The notes under the pieces: generated by a model
The model's database searches: none
What the model saw: only the letters and a program-made list of their open reading frames with translations
What the model was told of the DNA's origin: nothing
NCBI GenBank assembly: GCA_937916185.1
Contig: CALGGD010000108.1
Span: 1-6,386, forward strand
DNA length: 6,386 bases
Direction: 5' to 3'
Source: an uncultured Oxalobacter sp.
GTDB lineage: Bacteria; Pseudomonadota; Gammaproteobacteria; Burkholderiales; Burkholderiaceae_D
Position numbers and translations under genes: made by a program
Shown here: positions 1 through 6,386 of the stretch, in pieces
Position numbering within the stretch: the stretch's first letter is position 1
Layout: the number at the start of each line of letters is the position of its first letter

Positions 1-103
1 AGATTTCGGCGTTGTCCTCCTGTCAATGGGAGACCGTATCCTGCGGACGGAAACCGCAGGACTTGCGGCGGTTTCCGCCATCAGCGCCATCTGGGCATCC
101 TGA
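1..103 (+). CDS. rsmE: 16S rRNA (uracil-1498 N3) methyltransferase RsmE, C-terminal end only
   Basis: Reading from base 2 gives 33 residues ending at TGA 101-103. They contain MGDRILRTETAGLAA, which matches the C-terminal signature of RsmE, (L)G-x-R-I-L-R-x-E-T-A. RsmE is a cytoplasmic SPOUT-class methyltransferase that uses S-adenosylmethionine to methylate U1498 of 16S rRNA in the assembled 30S subunit; the RTETA stretch lies in the trefoil knot that binds the cofactor. The rest of the gene lies left of the window, so start, length and promoter cannot be judged. It converges on prfC, with 76 bases between the two stop codons. The identification rests on one short but very characteristic motif. 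Confidence 0.82.
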   Translation, partial: DFGVVLLSMGDRILRTETAGLAAVSAISAIWAS

Positions 104-117
104 ACAGCCCTGCCATG

Positions 118-151
118 AAAAAAGCGGCCTGTCCATAAGGAAAGGCCGCTT
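118..151 (-). terminator. Rho-independent terminator of prfC
   Basis: Read on the minus strand, AAGCGGCC pairs with GGCCGCTT and is followed directly by a run of six T (bases 123-118). The inner part extends the stem: T130-A143 pairs, one G/A mismatch follows, then TCC pairs with GGA around an ATAA loop. The hairpin starts 28 bases past the prfC stop. On the plus strand the same hairpin is followed only by TT and then CACTG, so for the convergent rsmE it would be a weak terminator at best. Confidence 0.9.
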
Positions 152-179
152 CACTGACAGATGATAGCCGCTCAGTCTG

Positions 180-1832
180 TCATTCATTGAGATGGGCGGC
201 ATGTTCACGGGTTGCGAAGAACTGGACATCCGGCCAACGTTCCTGCGTCAGGCGCAGGTTCACATTGGAAGACGCCAGATAAGTCATATTGCCTGCCGCA
301 TCATAGGCGACATTATGGGCAAGCGCCTTTTCAAACTCATTCAGTTTTTTCGGGTCATCCGCCGCCACCCAACGGGCAGTGCTGATGGAAGTCCCCTCAA
401 AGACCGCATCGACCCCGTATTCGTTCAGCAGGCGGCTGGCAACCACTTCAAACTGCAGCATCCCGACAGCCCCCAGGATCAGGTCACTGCCCAATACCGG
501 CTTGAACACCTGGACAGCGCCTTCTTCACCCAACTGCTGCAGACCCTTATGCAGCTGTTTCACCTTCAGGGGGTTGCGGATACGGACACTGCGGAAGATT
601 TCTGGTGCGAAATAAGGAATCCCGGTGAACTGCAGAGGTTCTCCTTCTGAGAAACTGTCGCCGATCTGCATATTGCCGTGGTTCGGCAGGCCGATGATGT
701 CACCGGCATAGGCTTCCTCCACCTGCTCACGGTTGGAAGCCATGAAAGTCACCACACTGGAAACCTTCACATCACGGTTCAGCCGTAAGTGCTTCAGCTT
801 CATGCCCCGTTCAAAGCGGCCGGAGCAGACCCGCAGGAAAGCGATGCGGTCACGATGGGCAGGATCCATGTTCGCCTGGATTTTGAAGACGAAACCGGAG
901 AAAGCCTTTTCATCCGGCTTCACATCCCGCACAGTCGCATCGCGTCCCAGGGGCGGCTGTGCCCAGTCCAGCAACGCATTCAGGATTTCCCGTACCCCGA
1001 AATTGTTGATGGCGGAACCGAAAAAGACCGGTGTCAAGGTGCCTGCCAAGAACTCATCCTGATTCCAGGGGTTCGATGCCCCTTTGACCAGCTCAACCTC
1101 CATCTGCAGCTGTTCCATCTCAAGCGGGAACAGTTCCATCAGCTTGGGGTTGTCAATGCCCTTGATGACCTCAAAAGATTGGTCTGCCTTTTCATTGCCG
1201 GCGGCAAACAGCATGACTTCATCATTCAGCAGATGATAGACCCCCCGGAAATTCTTGCCCATGCCGATCGGCCAGGTGATGGGCGCGCAGCGGATCTTCA
1301 GCACCGTTTCCACTTCATCCAGCAGTTCCAGCGGATCTTTCGTCTCACGGTCCAGCTTGTTCATGAACGTCAGGATTGGTGTATTCCGCATCCGGCAGAC
1401 TTCCAGCAGCTTGATGGTCTGGGCTTCCACACCGTTGGCGGCATCGATCACCATCAGGGCGGTGTCCACTGCCGTCAGCACCCGATAAGTATCTTCAGAA
1501 AAATCCTGATGCCCAGGCGTATCCAACAGATTGATGACATGGTCACGGTATTCAAACTGCATGACCGAGCTGGCGACCGAGATGCCACGCTGCTTTTCGA
1601 TATCCATCCAGTCAGAAGTTGCATGACGGCTGCTCTTCCTTGCCTTCACGGTCCCTGCCAGCTGGATGGCGCCGGAGAACAGCAGCAGTTTTTCAGTCAG
1701 GGTCGTCTTACCCGCATCCGGGTGGGAAATGATGCCGAAAGTCCGGCGGCGGGCAACCTCACGGGCAATCCGTTTAGTCAGGTTGTCCTGGGATTCCGTG
1801 GCAGTGTTGTCAGCGGATGAAGAATCAGTCAT
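180..1832 (-). CDS. prfC: Peptide chain release factor 3 (RF3)
   Basis: This encodes a complete 550-residue translational GTPase that removes RF1 or RF2 from the ribosome after peptide release and recycles them; it is cytoplasmic. The G domain shows G1 SHPDAGKTT (36-44), the QRGISV switch with G83-I84-S85, G3 [14 protein letters not shown] (from 104; the SEDTYR continuation is typical of RF3 rather than EF-G), and G4 NKLD (158-161). The beta-barrel and C-terminal RF3 domains follow, and the protein ends in REHAAHLNE. The length is slightly above the usual 525-540 because of a polar N-terminal extension of about 16 residues ([16 protein letters not shown]) before the conserved [13 protein letters not shown]. 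The ATG at 1832 is the only good start in frame, but the upstream TTGAGACT is a poor Shine-Dalgarno sequence. The gene is divergent from ssrA and convergent with rsmE, so it is probably monocistronic. The longest plus-strand reading frames opposite it are shadows. Confidence 0.97.
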   Translation of the reverse strand: MTDSSSADNTATESQDNLTKRIAREVARRRTFGIISHPDAGKTTLTEKLLLFSGAIQLAGTVKARKSSRHATSDWMDIEKQRGISVASSVMQFEYRDHVINLLDTPGHQDFSEDTYRVLTAVDTALMVIDAANGVEAQTIKLLEVCRMRNTPILTFMNKLDRETKDPLELLDEVETVLKIRCAPITWPIGMGKNFRGVYHLLNDEVMLFAAGNEKADQSFEVIKGIDNPKLMELFPLEMEQLQMEVELVKGASNPWNQDEFLAGTLTPVFFGSAINNFGVREILNALLDWAQPPLGRDATVRDVKPDEKAFSGFVFKIQANMDPAHRDRIAFLRVCSGRFERGMKLKHLRLNRDVKVSSVVTFMASNREQVEEAYAGDIIGLPNHGNMQIGDSFSEGEPLQFTGIPYFAPEIFRSVRIRNPLKVKQLHKGLQQLGEEGAVQVFKPVLGSDLILGAVGMLQFEVVASRLLNEYGVDAVFEGTSISTARWVAADDPKKLNEFEKALAHNVAYDAAGNMTYLASSNVNLRLTQERWPDVQFFATREHAAHLNE

Positions 1833-1880
1833 AGTCTCAATACAGAATCAATATTGCCTGTCGGCTAAAAAAGACAGTTT

Positions 1881-1898
1881 TCAGCAGAAAAAAGCTGA
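1881..1898. other. Small hairpin in the prfC-ssrA divergent intergenic region
   Basis: TCAGC (1881-1885) pairs with GCTGA (1894-1898) across an A-rich loop. A second short inverted pair, CTGTC/GACAG, lies at about 1858-1877, and both contain A6 runs (T6 on the minus strand). They lie in the region that would be the untranslated leader of prfC. The stems are only 5 bp, so I regard this as suggestive: A-tract DNA or weak leader structure. No convincing minus-strand -35/-10 pair for prfC was found. Confidence 0.25.
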
Positions 1899-1905
1899 CA
1901 GGTGC

Positions 1906-1931
1906 TTGAAAAAGTCAATAAAGCCTATAAT
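1906..1931 (+). promoter_or_regulatory. Putative sigma-70 promoter of ssrA
   Basis: A perfect -10 consensus TATAAT occupies 1926-1931, about 40 bases before the mature tmRNA 5' end. That placement leaves a short 5' leader of about 34 bases for RNase P to remove. The best -35-like hexamer is TTGAAA at 1906-1911, but the 14-base spacer is short. The overlapping TATAAA at 1932-1937 would give 20. The -10 element is convincing; the -35 pairing is not. Confidence 0.5.
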
Positions 1932-1971
1932 TATAAATTGCTTCTGATTTCTGTTCATCTAAATCACCAAT

Positions 1972-2330
1972 GGGGGCGATTATGGATTCGACAGGGGTTG
2001 CAAAGCAGAACAGGGCATACCGAGGACTGGTTTCCCTCGTAAATCCATCCAGAAAAAAATAACTGCTAACGACAAACGTTACGCACTGGCTGCTTGATCA
2101 GCCAGCCCTACACTGACTTGTTCCTGGGTCAGGCCGCAAGGCACGTAGGGTCATATCACAGGAAACCGCTTTCAGTTGCGCTGCCGGACTGAAAGTCAGA
2201 TTGAGGCAGACCGCCTGAGCGGGGCGTGTCCGTCCGCACCGTCCTGGTTAAATCAAAAGACGAGGCTAAGTATGTAGAACTGTCTGTCGAGGGCTTCTGG
2301 ACGCGGGTTCAACTCCCGCCGCCTCCACCA
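1972..2330 (+). ncRNA. ssrA: Transfer-messenger RNA (tmRNA, SsrA)
   Basis: This is a complete one-piece tmRNA of 359 bases including CCA. It charges with alanine, enters stalled ribosomes with SmpB, and adds a degradation tag to the nascent chain. The acceptor stem is GGGGGCG (1972-1978) paired with CGCCTCC (2320-2326), followed by ACCA with the CCA encoded in the DNA. The T arm is GCGGG-TTCAACT-CCCGC (2303-2319). The 5' end carries the conserved GGATTCGACAGGGG block. The mRNA-like segment encodes ANDKRYALAA and stops at TGA. A 7-bp helix 5-like stem, CTGGCTG/CAGCCAG (2086-2092 with 2099-2105), holds the stop codon in its loop. The 3' end of ssrA is a frequent integration target, and accessory genes follow it here. 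Confidence 0.97.
2065..2097 (+). other. tmRNA proteolysis-tag reading frame (ANDKRYALAA)
   Basis: The resume codon GCT (2065-2067) follows AAAAAAATAACT, the usual position for a proteobacterial tmRNA. The frame reads A-N-D-K-R-Y-A-L-A-A and ends at TGA (2095-2097). The C-terminal LAA is the ClpXP/ClpAP recognition end. The AND...Y residues that the adaptor SspB contacts in E. coli are kept, while the middle pair is basic (K-R) instead of E-N. Confidence 0.93.
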
Positions 2331-2363
2331 AAATCTTAATAAAATCAACAGGTTATAATTATT

Positions 2364-2391
2364 GCCATGCAATGTCAAGACTTTGCATGGC
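2364..2391 (+). terminator. Hairpin downstream of ssrA, possible terminator
   Basis: GCCATGCAA (2364-2372) and TTGCATGGC (2383-2391) form a perfect 9-bp stem with a 10-base loop, 34 bases behind the tmRNA 3' end. The plus-strand tail is TCTCT and then GG, so the U-tract is weak. The minus-strand tail, AATAATTATAACC, is also not U-rich. It could end the tmRNA precursor, or it could be an inverted repeat brought in with the accessory DNA. The rest of 2331-2502 holds no recognisable gene; TTGACA at 2414-2419 has no matching -10. Confidence 0.4.
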
Positions 2392-2502
2392 TCTCTGGCA
2401 TTTCTGAGACACCTTGACAGGTCAGCCGAGAATCTCTGGAAGCCAATGATAGAATGACACTTTACCCAAAAGAATCTTTGCAGAAAATAAAGCCATTGCG
2501 CT

Positions 2503-2928
2503 ATGTTGAAACTCGAGCAGATTTCACCCAAGATGGTCGTGTCGGGACTCGACCAATCTGGCAATGCCGAGGTTGTTGCGGCGGTTCCTGTCGGCGCTGA
2601 TTCCGTGACTGTCTATTACAAGACCATGGATGGCAGTGTCTACGAGAGGATGCTGTTCCGTACCGATGAAGAAAACCTACAGGTTGCACAGGCAGGCAGA
2701 CCTTGGGCATTTGATGCGCCTCCTGAAGATTTCAAACTCGGAGCCGAAGCCTTCCGGATTAACCTCGCCTACCTGTTCGATCCGATGACGGCTGTACACA
2801 CGTCAAATGTTGAGCCTCTGCCGCACCAGATTATCGCCGTTTATGAGTCCATGTTGCCGAAACAGCCGTTGCGGTATGTTCTTGCAGACAATCCTGGTGC
2901 AGGAAAAACCATCATGGCTGGCCTGTAA
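2503..2928 (+). pseudogene. SNF2-type defence helicase, N-terminal fragment ending just after Walker A (frameshifted)
   Basis: The 141 residues match the beginning of large (about 1000-residue) SNF2/DEAD-like helicases found in DISARM-like and other restriction-type defence loci. The N-terminus is a small beta-rich region ([17 protein letters not shown]...). The helicase core begins with EPLPHQ (104-109, Q motif-like), then [20 protein letters not shown], the Walker A motif with GAGKT at 132-136. The family usually has LADDPGAGKT; here the second D is N. The frame stops at TAA 2926-2928, where relatives continue with AGL-(L/Y)-x-(R/K)-EL. Adding one base between CTG and ATG restores that continuation, so this is a single-base deletion. 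The ATG at 2503 is the first start after an in-frame TAA at 2488, and I see no clear ribosome-binding site. The family match is from memory of the motifs, so the exact subfamily (DrmD or other) is open. Confidence 0.78.
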
Positions 2929-3248
2929 TGCGTGAACTGCTTATCCGGGCAGATGCCAAACGTATCCTGATTGTTGCGCCTGGTAGCTTGGTTGAACAGT
3001 GGCAAGACGAAATGGCGGAAAAATTCGGGCTGGACTTCACCCTGTTTTCCTGGGAATTGGTTGAACAGTCCCGGTCTGGTAATCCTTTTGAAGATATTGA
3101 CAATTTTGTTTTAAAAATTAAAGATGTTGCCAAAAAAGAGAAATCTGGGCACATTGGCGAATTTCGTGTAAGGTTCCCTGCGGCTTATAATGGGATTGCG
3201 TTGATTTATGACAATGTTAATATAGATGAAATTGGGAAATACCGATAG
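2928..3248 (+). pseudogene. Continuation of the broken helicase, with an unrelated AT-rich tail
   Basis: The ATG at 2928 overlaps the stop of the preceding fragment by one base (TAATG) and lies in the next frame. Residues 1-58 continue the same helicase: [18 protein letters not shown], then motif Ia-like [14 protein letters not shown] (15-28), then [12 protein letters not shown]. After about base 3100 the helicase resemblance ends: the expected Walker B (DEAH) region and everything behind it are missing. A tail of about 48 residues that I do not recognise ([16 protein letters not shown]...IDEIGKYR) runs to TAG at 3246. GC falls with it: 33 of 60 bases at 2521-2580, 19 of 60 at 3181-3240, 13 of 60 at 3241-3300. 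This is a deletion or insertion junction, so the product cannot be an active helicase. The TAATG overlap could allow reinitiation, so a short peptide might still be made. Confidence 0.72.
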
Positions 3249-3309
3249 CAATGTTGGTATATTATTTTGAATTATATTAAAATTTTAGAAATTGTGTCAA
3301 TGGATTGTT

Positions 3310-4971
3310 ATGATTCAAAATGATTTCGAACTACAGAAACTGCTCGATAACCTAATCATTAATTGGGAAGACGAGGTTGTAGAATTCAAAGGTAATATAG
3401 ACGATTCCTATTCGACTGAGAAAGTTTATAGATATTTCTCTGCCTTAGCTAATGAAGCAAATCTACGCACGAAGCCTCGAGCATGGTTAATTTTTGGTAT
3501 TGATAATAAAGAACATAAAGTTGTTGGTACCAATTTTCGTCCTGATTCAGAAGACCTTCAAAAATTAAAACATCAAACCAAACAGAGCACCGGAACAACA
3601 ACCTTTATAAACATCCATGAGCTGAAGACGCCTTCTGGTCGCGTTCTGCTTTTTGAAATTCCTCCCGCACCAAGAGGTATGCCTGTAACGTCAAAAGGCT
3701 TTGCTTATGCGCGTGCAGGTGAGTCGTTGACGAATCTTGATTATGCTAAGATGGATGAGATTCGGAATCAGACAATAGAAACGGATTGGTCTGCTCAGAT
3801 TATAGAAAACGCTGGCTTACATCATCTTGATTTTAAAGCCTTGGATAAGGCTCGTAAAGACTTCATCAAAAAACACGGAAGTATTGATGCAGATACTGTC
3901 CTTGCATGGGATGAATTGACATTTCTTGAGAAACTGAGACTCTCCCATGATGGAAAATTGACGAGGGCTGCCATCCTACTTGTTGGAAAGCACGAAGCTT
4001 CTTATTTATTAAGCCCGCATCCTGCGCAATTAACTTGGAAACTGGTTGGGGAAGAAAATGCTTATGAACATTTTGGACTTCCTTTTTATTTGTCTTCCTC
4101 AGCATTATTTTCCCGTATCAGAAATATCCAGATAAGGCTATTACCAGAGGATAGCCTTATTCCTGTTGAAGTATCGAAATATGACCAGAATGTCATTCTG
4201 GAAAGTGTCCATAACTGTATCATGCACCAAGACTATTCACTGAATAGCAGGGTTATTGTTACTGAATTTGTTGACAGGTTGGAATTGTTCAGCATGGGTA
4301 ATTTTTTCGAAGGGCAGCCTGATGACTACATCGAAGGGAAGCGCACTCCTCGGCGGTATCGCAACACCTGCCTGGCACAGGCGATGGCAGAGCTTAGCAT
4401 GGTAGATACCCTCGGGCAGGGTATTTCCAAGATTTATAAAACACAGGTTGAACGGTTTTTTCCTTTGCCTGATTATGACATTACTGATTCATCTGTAACC
4501 CTTACTATCCATGGCAAGATTGTTGACTTGGCTTATAGCCGACTTTTGCTCAGGAATACAGACTTGCCAATTTCGGATGTCCTTGCACTTGACCGTATCC
4601 AAAAAGGCTTGCCGATTGCTTCTGATGTAGCCAGTAGCTTACGCAAGAAAGGTCTCATTGAAGGAAGAAAGCCTAGATGGCGCATCTCTGCACAGGTTGC
4701 GAAAGTCTCAAAGGCAAGTCATGTTGATTATGTACGGAAACAGGATCTTGACACTGACTACTATGAGCAGAAGATCCTTGATTTACTGGCTGTCAAGGAG
4801 GCAGAGAGGAACGTAATTGATGATTTGCTCATGGATCAGTTCGGTACTGCCAGAACTTATGAAAGCAAGAAGCGTCGTATAGGCAATATTCTCAAAGGCT
4901 TGAAAGATAAGAACAAGATTGCTTGCTCCCGACATGGGAATAAATCTGTATGGCGGCTGGTTCGGAGTTAG
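3310..4971 (+). CDS. Schlafen AlbA_2 / HATPase_c_4 protein with winged-helix C-terminus (COG2865-like)
   Basis: This encodes 553 residues from the ATG at 3310. A TTG at 3292 in the same frame would add six residues (MCQWIV); I prefer the ATG because relatives begin with a short M-x-x-x-ELQ-type N-terminus. Neither start has a good ribosome-binding site. Residues of about 8-150 form an AlbA_2 domain: EDEVVEFKGN (E22-x-x-E25-x-K27), ALANEANL, LIFGIDN, and FAYARAGES. The middle is an HATPase_c_4-type domain with ESVHNCIMHQDYS (298-310), LELFSMGNFFEG and LGQGISKIY (368-376). The C-terminal part, roughly 420-553, looks like one or two winged helices (SKKRRIGNILKGLKDKN...). Such proteins are usually called putative transcriptional regulators, and some lie in defence islands; no substrate is established from this sequence. 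The gene is AT-rich (23 of 60 GC at 3421-3480), unlike prfC, which suggests transfer. The AT-rich 3250-3300 probably holds its promoter, though no clean pair is visible. Confidence 0.88.
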   Translation: MIQNDFELQKLLDNLIINWEDEVVEFKGNIDDSYSTEKVYRYFSALANEANLRTKPRAWLIFGIDNKEHKVVGTNFRPDSEDLQKLKHQTKQSTGTTTFINIHELKTPSGRVLLFEIPPAPRGMPVTSKGFAYARAGESLTNLDYAKMDEIRNQTIETDWSAQIIENAGLHHLDFKALDKARKDFIKKHGSIDADTVLAWDELTFLEKLRLSHDGKLTRAAILLVGKHEASYLLSPHPAQLTWKLVGEENAYEHFGLPFYLSSSALFSRIRNIQIRLLPEDSLIPVEVSKYDQNVILESVHNCIMHQDYSLNSRVIVTEFVDRLELFSMGNFFEGQPDDYIEGKRTPRRYRNTCLAQAMAELSMVDTLGQGISKIYKTQVERFFPLPDYDITDSSVTLTIHGKIVDLAYSRLLLRNTDLPISDVLALDRIQKGLPIASDVASSLRKKGLIEGRKPRWRISAQVAKVSKASHVDYVRKQDLDTDYYEQKILDLLAVKEAERNVIDDLLMDQFGTARTYESKKRRIGNILKGLKDKNKIACSRHGNKSVWRLVRS

Positions 4972-5096
4972 TCGAGAACTAGTCGAAGAAATGTAGGATT
5001 AGTCGAAGAAGTTAGTCGAAGAAAATTATATCTCATTGAATTTAAATGAATTTCTTGATAATCGAACTGAGCTGATTGAAAAAGTTAGTCGAAGAA
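4969..5096 (+). repeat. Cluster of five TAGTCGAAGAA repeats
   Basis: Copies start at 4969 (imperfect, TAGTCGAGAAC), 4980, 5000, 5013 and 5086; the last four are exact over 11 bases. The first copy supplies the TAG stop of the AlbA_2 gene. Spacings are 11, 20, 13 and 73 bases, so the copies fall in all three frames. With the preceding base most read TTA GTC GAA GAA, that is L-V-E-E. Many COG2865 relatives carry reiterated LVEK/LVEN or TTQK units near the C-terminus, so these may be frame-scrambled remains of such a hinge. Direct repeats acting as a protein-binding array are the alternative. The rest of the gap to 5171 shows no gene or clear terminator. Confidence 0.75.
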
Positions 5097-5171
5097 TAAC
5101 ATCCTTTATAGGAAAACTGTGAGATAGTTTAACGCTACTCTTGTCTGAACCGATTTTTATTTTCTGTGCAG

Positions 5172-6386
5172 TCATATCATCCAGATCGGGACAATCAGAT
5201 TGTCCCTGTCGAAAGCACTGAACTGTTCCGCCATGCAGAGAACCGCCCCGGTTCCACGTTGCAGAGGTGATCTGTCGATAGTCTTGAAGACACGGGTCAG
5301 CCGTTTATCCGGTGAGGCGGTTTTCTTGATTTCCAGAGGGAAAAGCCTGCCATCCCTTTCCATGATGACATCGATTTCCTTGGTATCCCTGTCGCGGTAA
5401 AAATAAAGGTATGGCTCAAGTCCTGCATTCTGGTAGCTTTTCATCAGTTCTGATACGGTGAAGTTTTCCAGCAGGGCGCCGCTCATGGCACCGTTTTCAG
5501 CGACTTCCGGGGAAGACCATTTAGTCAGGTAACAGACCAACCCTGTATCGTAAAAATACACCTTGGGAGTTCTGATGGTGCGTTTCAGCACATTGTTGGC
5601 ATACGGATGCAGCAGGAAGATGATACCCAGGGTCTCAAGGATATTGATCCAATCCTTTGCGGTCGGCAGATCGATATCCGCATCATCAGCAAGGGCTTTG
5701 TAATTCAGAAGCTGGGCGGTCCTGGCAGCGACAGCGGTGACAAAACGGTTGAATTTAAGGGCATCGATATTGCCTGAAATATCCCGGACATCCCGTTCAA
5801 TGTATGTAGCGAGATAAGACGAGTAGTAGATATCCCTGTCAGGGAATTGGCCGCTGACCAGCCCAGGCATCGAACCTTTCCAGATGCGCCTGAACATTTC
5901 GGGGGTTGTGACCGGAGTGGTTTTTTCCTGTTCAGCCAACAGGTGGTCAAAATCCATCGTGAAAAGGGAACAGGGGGTGCCGGTGATTTCCCGCTGGGAC
6001 ATCGGTGACATATGCAGGAGGGCAACCCGTCCTGCAAGGGATTCCTGCACACCGCGCATAAGACGGAAAACCTGGGAGCCTGTCATCCAGAAATCACCAG
6101 GGCGGTGGTTCCTGTCAATATGGATCTTGATATAGGTGAACAGTTCTGGTGCATACTGCACCTCATCAATCAGCACAGGGGGCGGATACATCTGGAAGAA
6201 AAGGGCAGGGTCGTTCTTTGCCATGTCCCGTGTTGTCAGGTCATCCAATGTCACATACCTGCGTCCAGCATTTTCTTTCTCTGCCAATGTCCGCAACATG
6301 GTTGTTTTGCCCGCCTGGCGTGGGCCAGTCAGCAGGATGGCGGAAAAAGACCTGCTCAGGTCAAGAATGCGTTTCTCAAGATGCCG
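5172..6386 (-). CDS. AAA_14/DUF4143 family ATPase, N-terminus outside the window
   Basis: Reading continues past the internal ATG at 6299 to the window edge, giving 404 visible residues; the true start lies beyond 6386. Counting from the edge, Walker A is GPRQAGKTT (21-29, bases 6300-6326), which a start at 6299 would cut off, so that ATG is not the gene start. Walker B is VLIDEVQ (D74, E75), and the sensor-like strand is FWMTGSQ (99-105). The DUF4143 part follows, with YLATYIERDVRDI, then KVYFYDTGLVCYL, and near the end EIDVIMERDGRLFPLEIKKTA. That last stretch has the D...E-x-K layout of a PD-(D/E)XK-like fold. The family is widespread in bacteria and archaea, and its cellular role is not established. 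GC is host-like (32 of 60 at 5281-5340), unlike the AlbA_2 gene. It converges with that gene. Confidence 0.9.
   Translation of the reverse strand, partial: RHLEKRILDLSRSFSAILLTGPRQAGKTTMLRTLAEKENAGRRYVTLDDLTTRDMAKNDPALFFQMYPPPVLIDEVQYAPELFTYIKIHIDRNHRPGDFWMTGSQVFRLMRGVQESLAGRVALLHMSPMSQREITGTPCSLFTMDFDHLLAEQEKTTPVTTPEMFRRIWKGSMPGLVSGQFPDRDIYYSSYLATYIERDVRDISGNIDALKFNRFVTAVAARTAQLLNYKALADDADIDLPTAKDWINILETLGIIFLLHPYANNVLKRTIRTPKVYFYDTGLVCYLTKWSSPEVAENGAMSGALLENFTVSELMKSYQNAGLEPYLYFYRDRDTKEIDVIMERDGRLFPLEIKKTASPDKRLTRVFKTIDRSPLQRGTGAVLCMAEQFSAFDRDNLIVPIWMI

Noticed and set aside
789..1820. Plus-strand open frame of 343 residues opposite prfC
   Set aside because: It is antisense to a complete, motif-rich RF3 gene and its composition (many H, Q, R) is that of a shadow frame.
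2414..2455. TTGACA (2414-2419) with TAGAAT (2450-2455) as a promoter for the helicase
   Set aside because: The spacer is 30 bases, far too long for a sigma-70 promoter.
2253..2564. Minus-strand open frame of 103 residues across the tmRNA 3' end
   Set aside because: It contains RRRELNPRPEALDRQF, the translation typically produced by the antisense of a tmRNA/tRNA 3' end; it overlaps a certain RNA gene.
2501..2710. Minus-strand frame of 69 residues at the start of the helicase remnant
   Set aside because: It is antisense to the recognisable helicase N-terminus and carries no motif.
3866..4105. Minus-strand frame of 79 residues inside the AlbA_2 gene
   Set aside because: It lies wholly opposite a well-supported gene and has no domain or ribosome-binding site.
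4969..5096. CRISPR array
   Set aside because: The repeat unit is only 11 bases and the spacings are irregular (11, 20, 13, 73), with no cas genes nearby.
5705..6135. Overlapping frames on both strands inside the DUF4143 gene
   Set aside because: They are shadows of the real minus-strand frame and have no recognisable motifs.

Overview
The window looks like a chromosomal segment of a betaproteobacterium of moderate GC, probably a Burkholderiales member. This rests on the tmRNA tag ANDKRYALAA, the sequences of RF3 and RsmE, and sampled 60-base blocks of about 53-55% GC in the core genes. I cannot assign a genus; Oxalobacteraceae or Sutterellaceae would fit but this is inference.

Left part (1-2330) is core translation machinery. 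The last codons of a plus-strand rsmE (16S rRNA m3U1498 methyltransferase) enter at the left edge. Next comes a strong terminator that belongs mainly to the minus strand. A complete minus-strand prfC (release factor 3) follows, then a complete plus-strand ssrA (tmRNA) divergent from it. So two ribosome termination/rescue factors share one upstream region.

Middle part (2331-5171) is accessory DNA immediately behind the 3' end of ssrA, a common integration site for islands. It starts with the N-terminal piece of a large SNF2-type helicase of the kind found in DISARM-like and other restriction-type defence loci. The helicase is broken twice: a frameshift right after its Walker A motif, and loss of the rest of the protein at about 3100, where the sequence becomes AT-rich. 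Behind it lies an intact AT-rich gene for a Schlafen AlbA_2 / HATPase_c_4 protein (COG2865-like), followed by a cluster of five TAGTCGAAGAA repeats that extends from its stop codon.

Right part (5172-6386) is a minus-strand AAA_14/DUF4143 ATPase with host-like GC, whose N-terminus lies beyond the window.

The most interesting reading is a decayed or rebuilt defence-type island at ssrA. I do not see a complete new system here: there is no integrase, no methylase and no second att repeat in the window.
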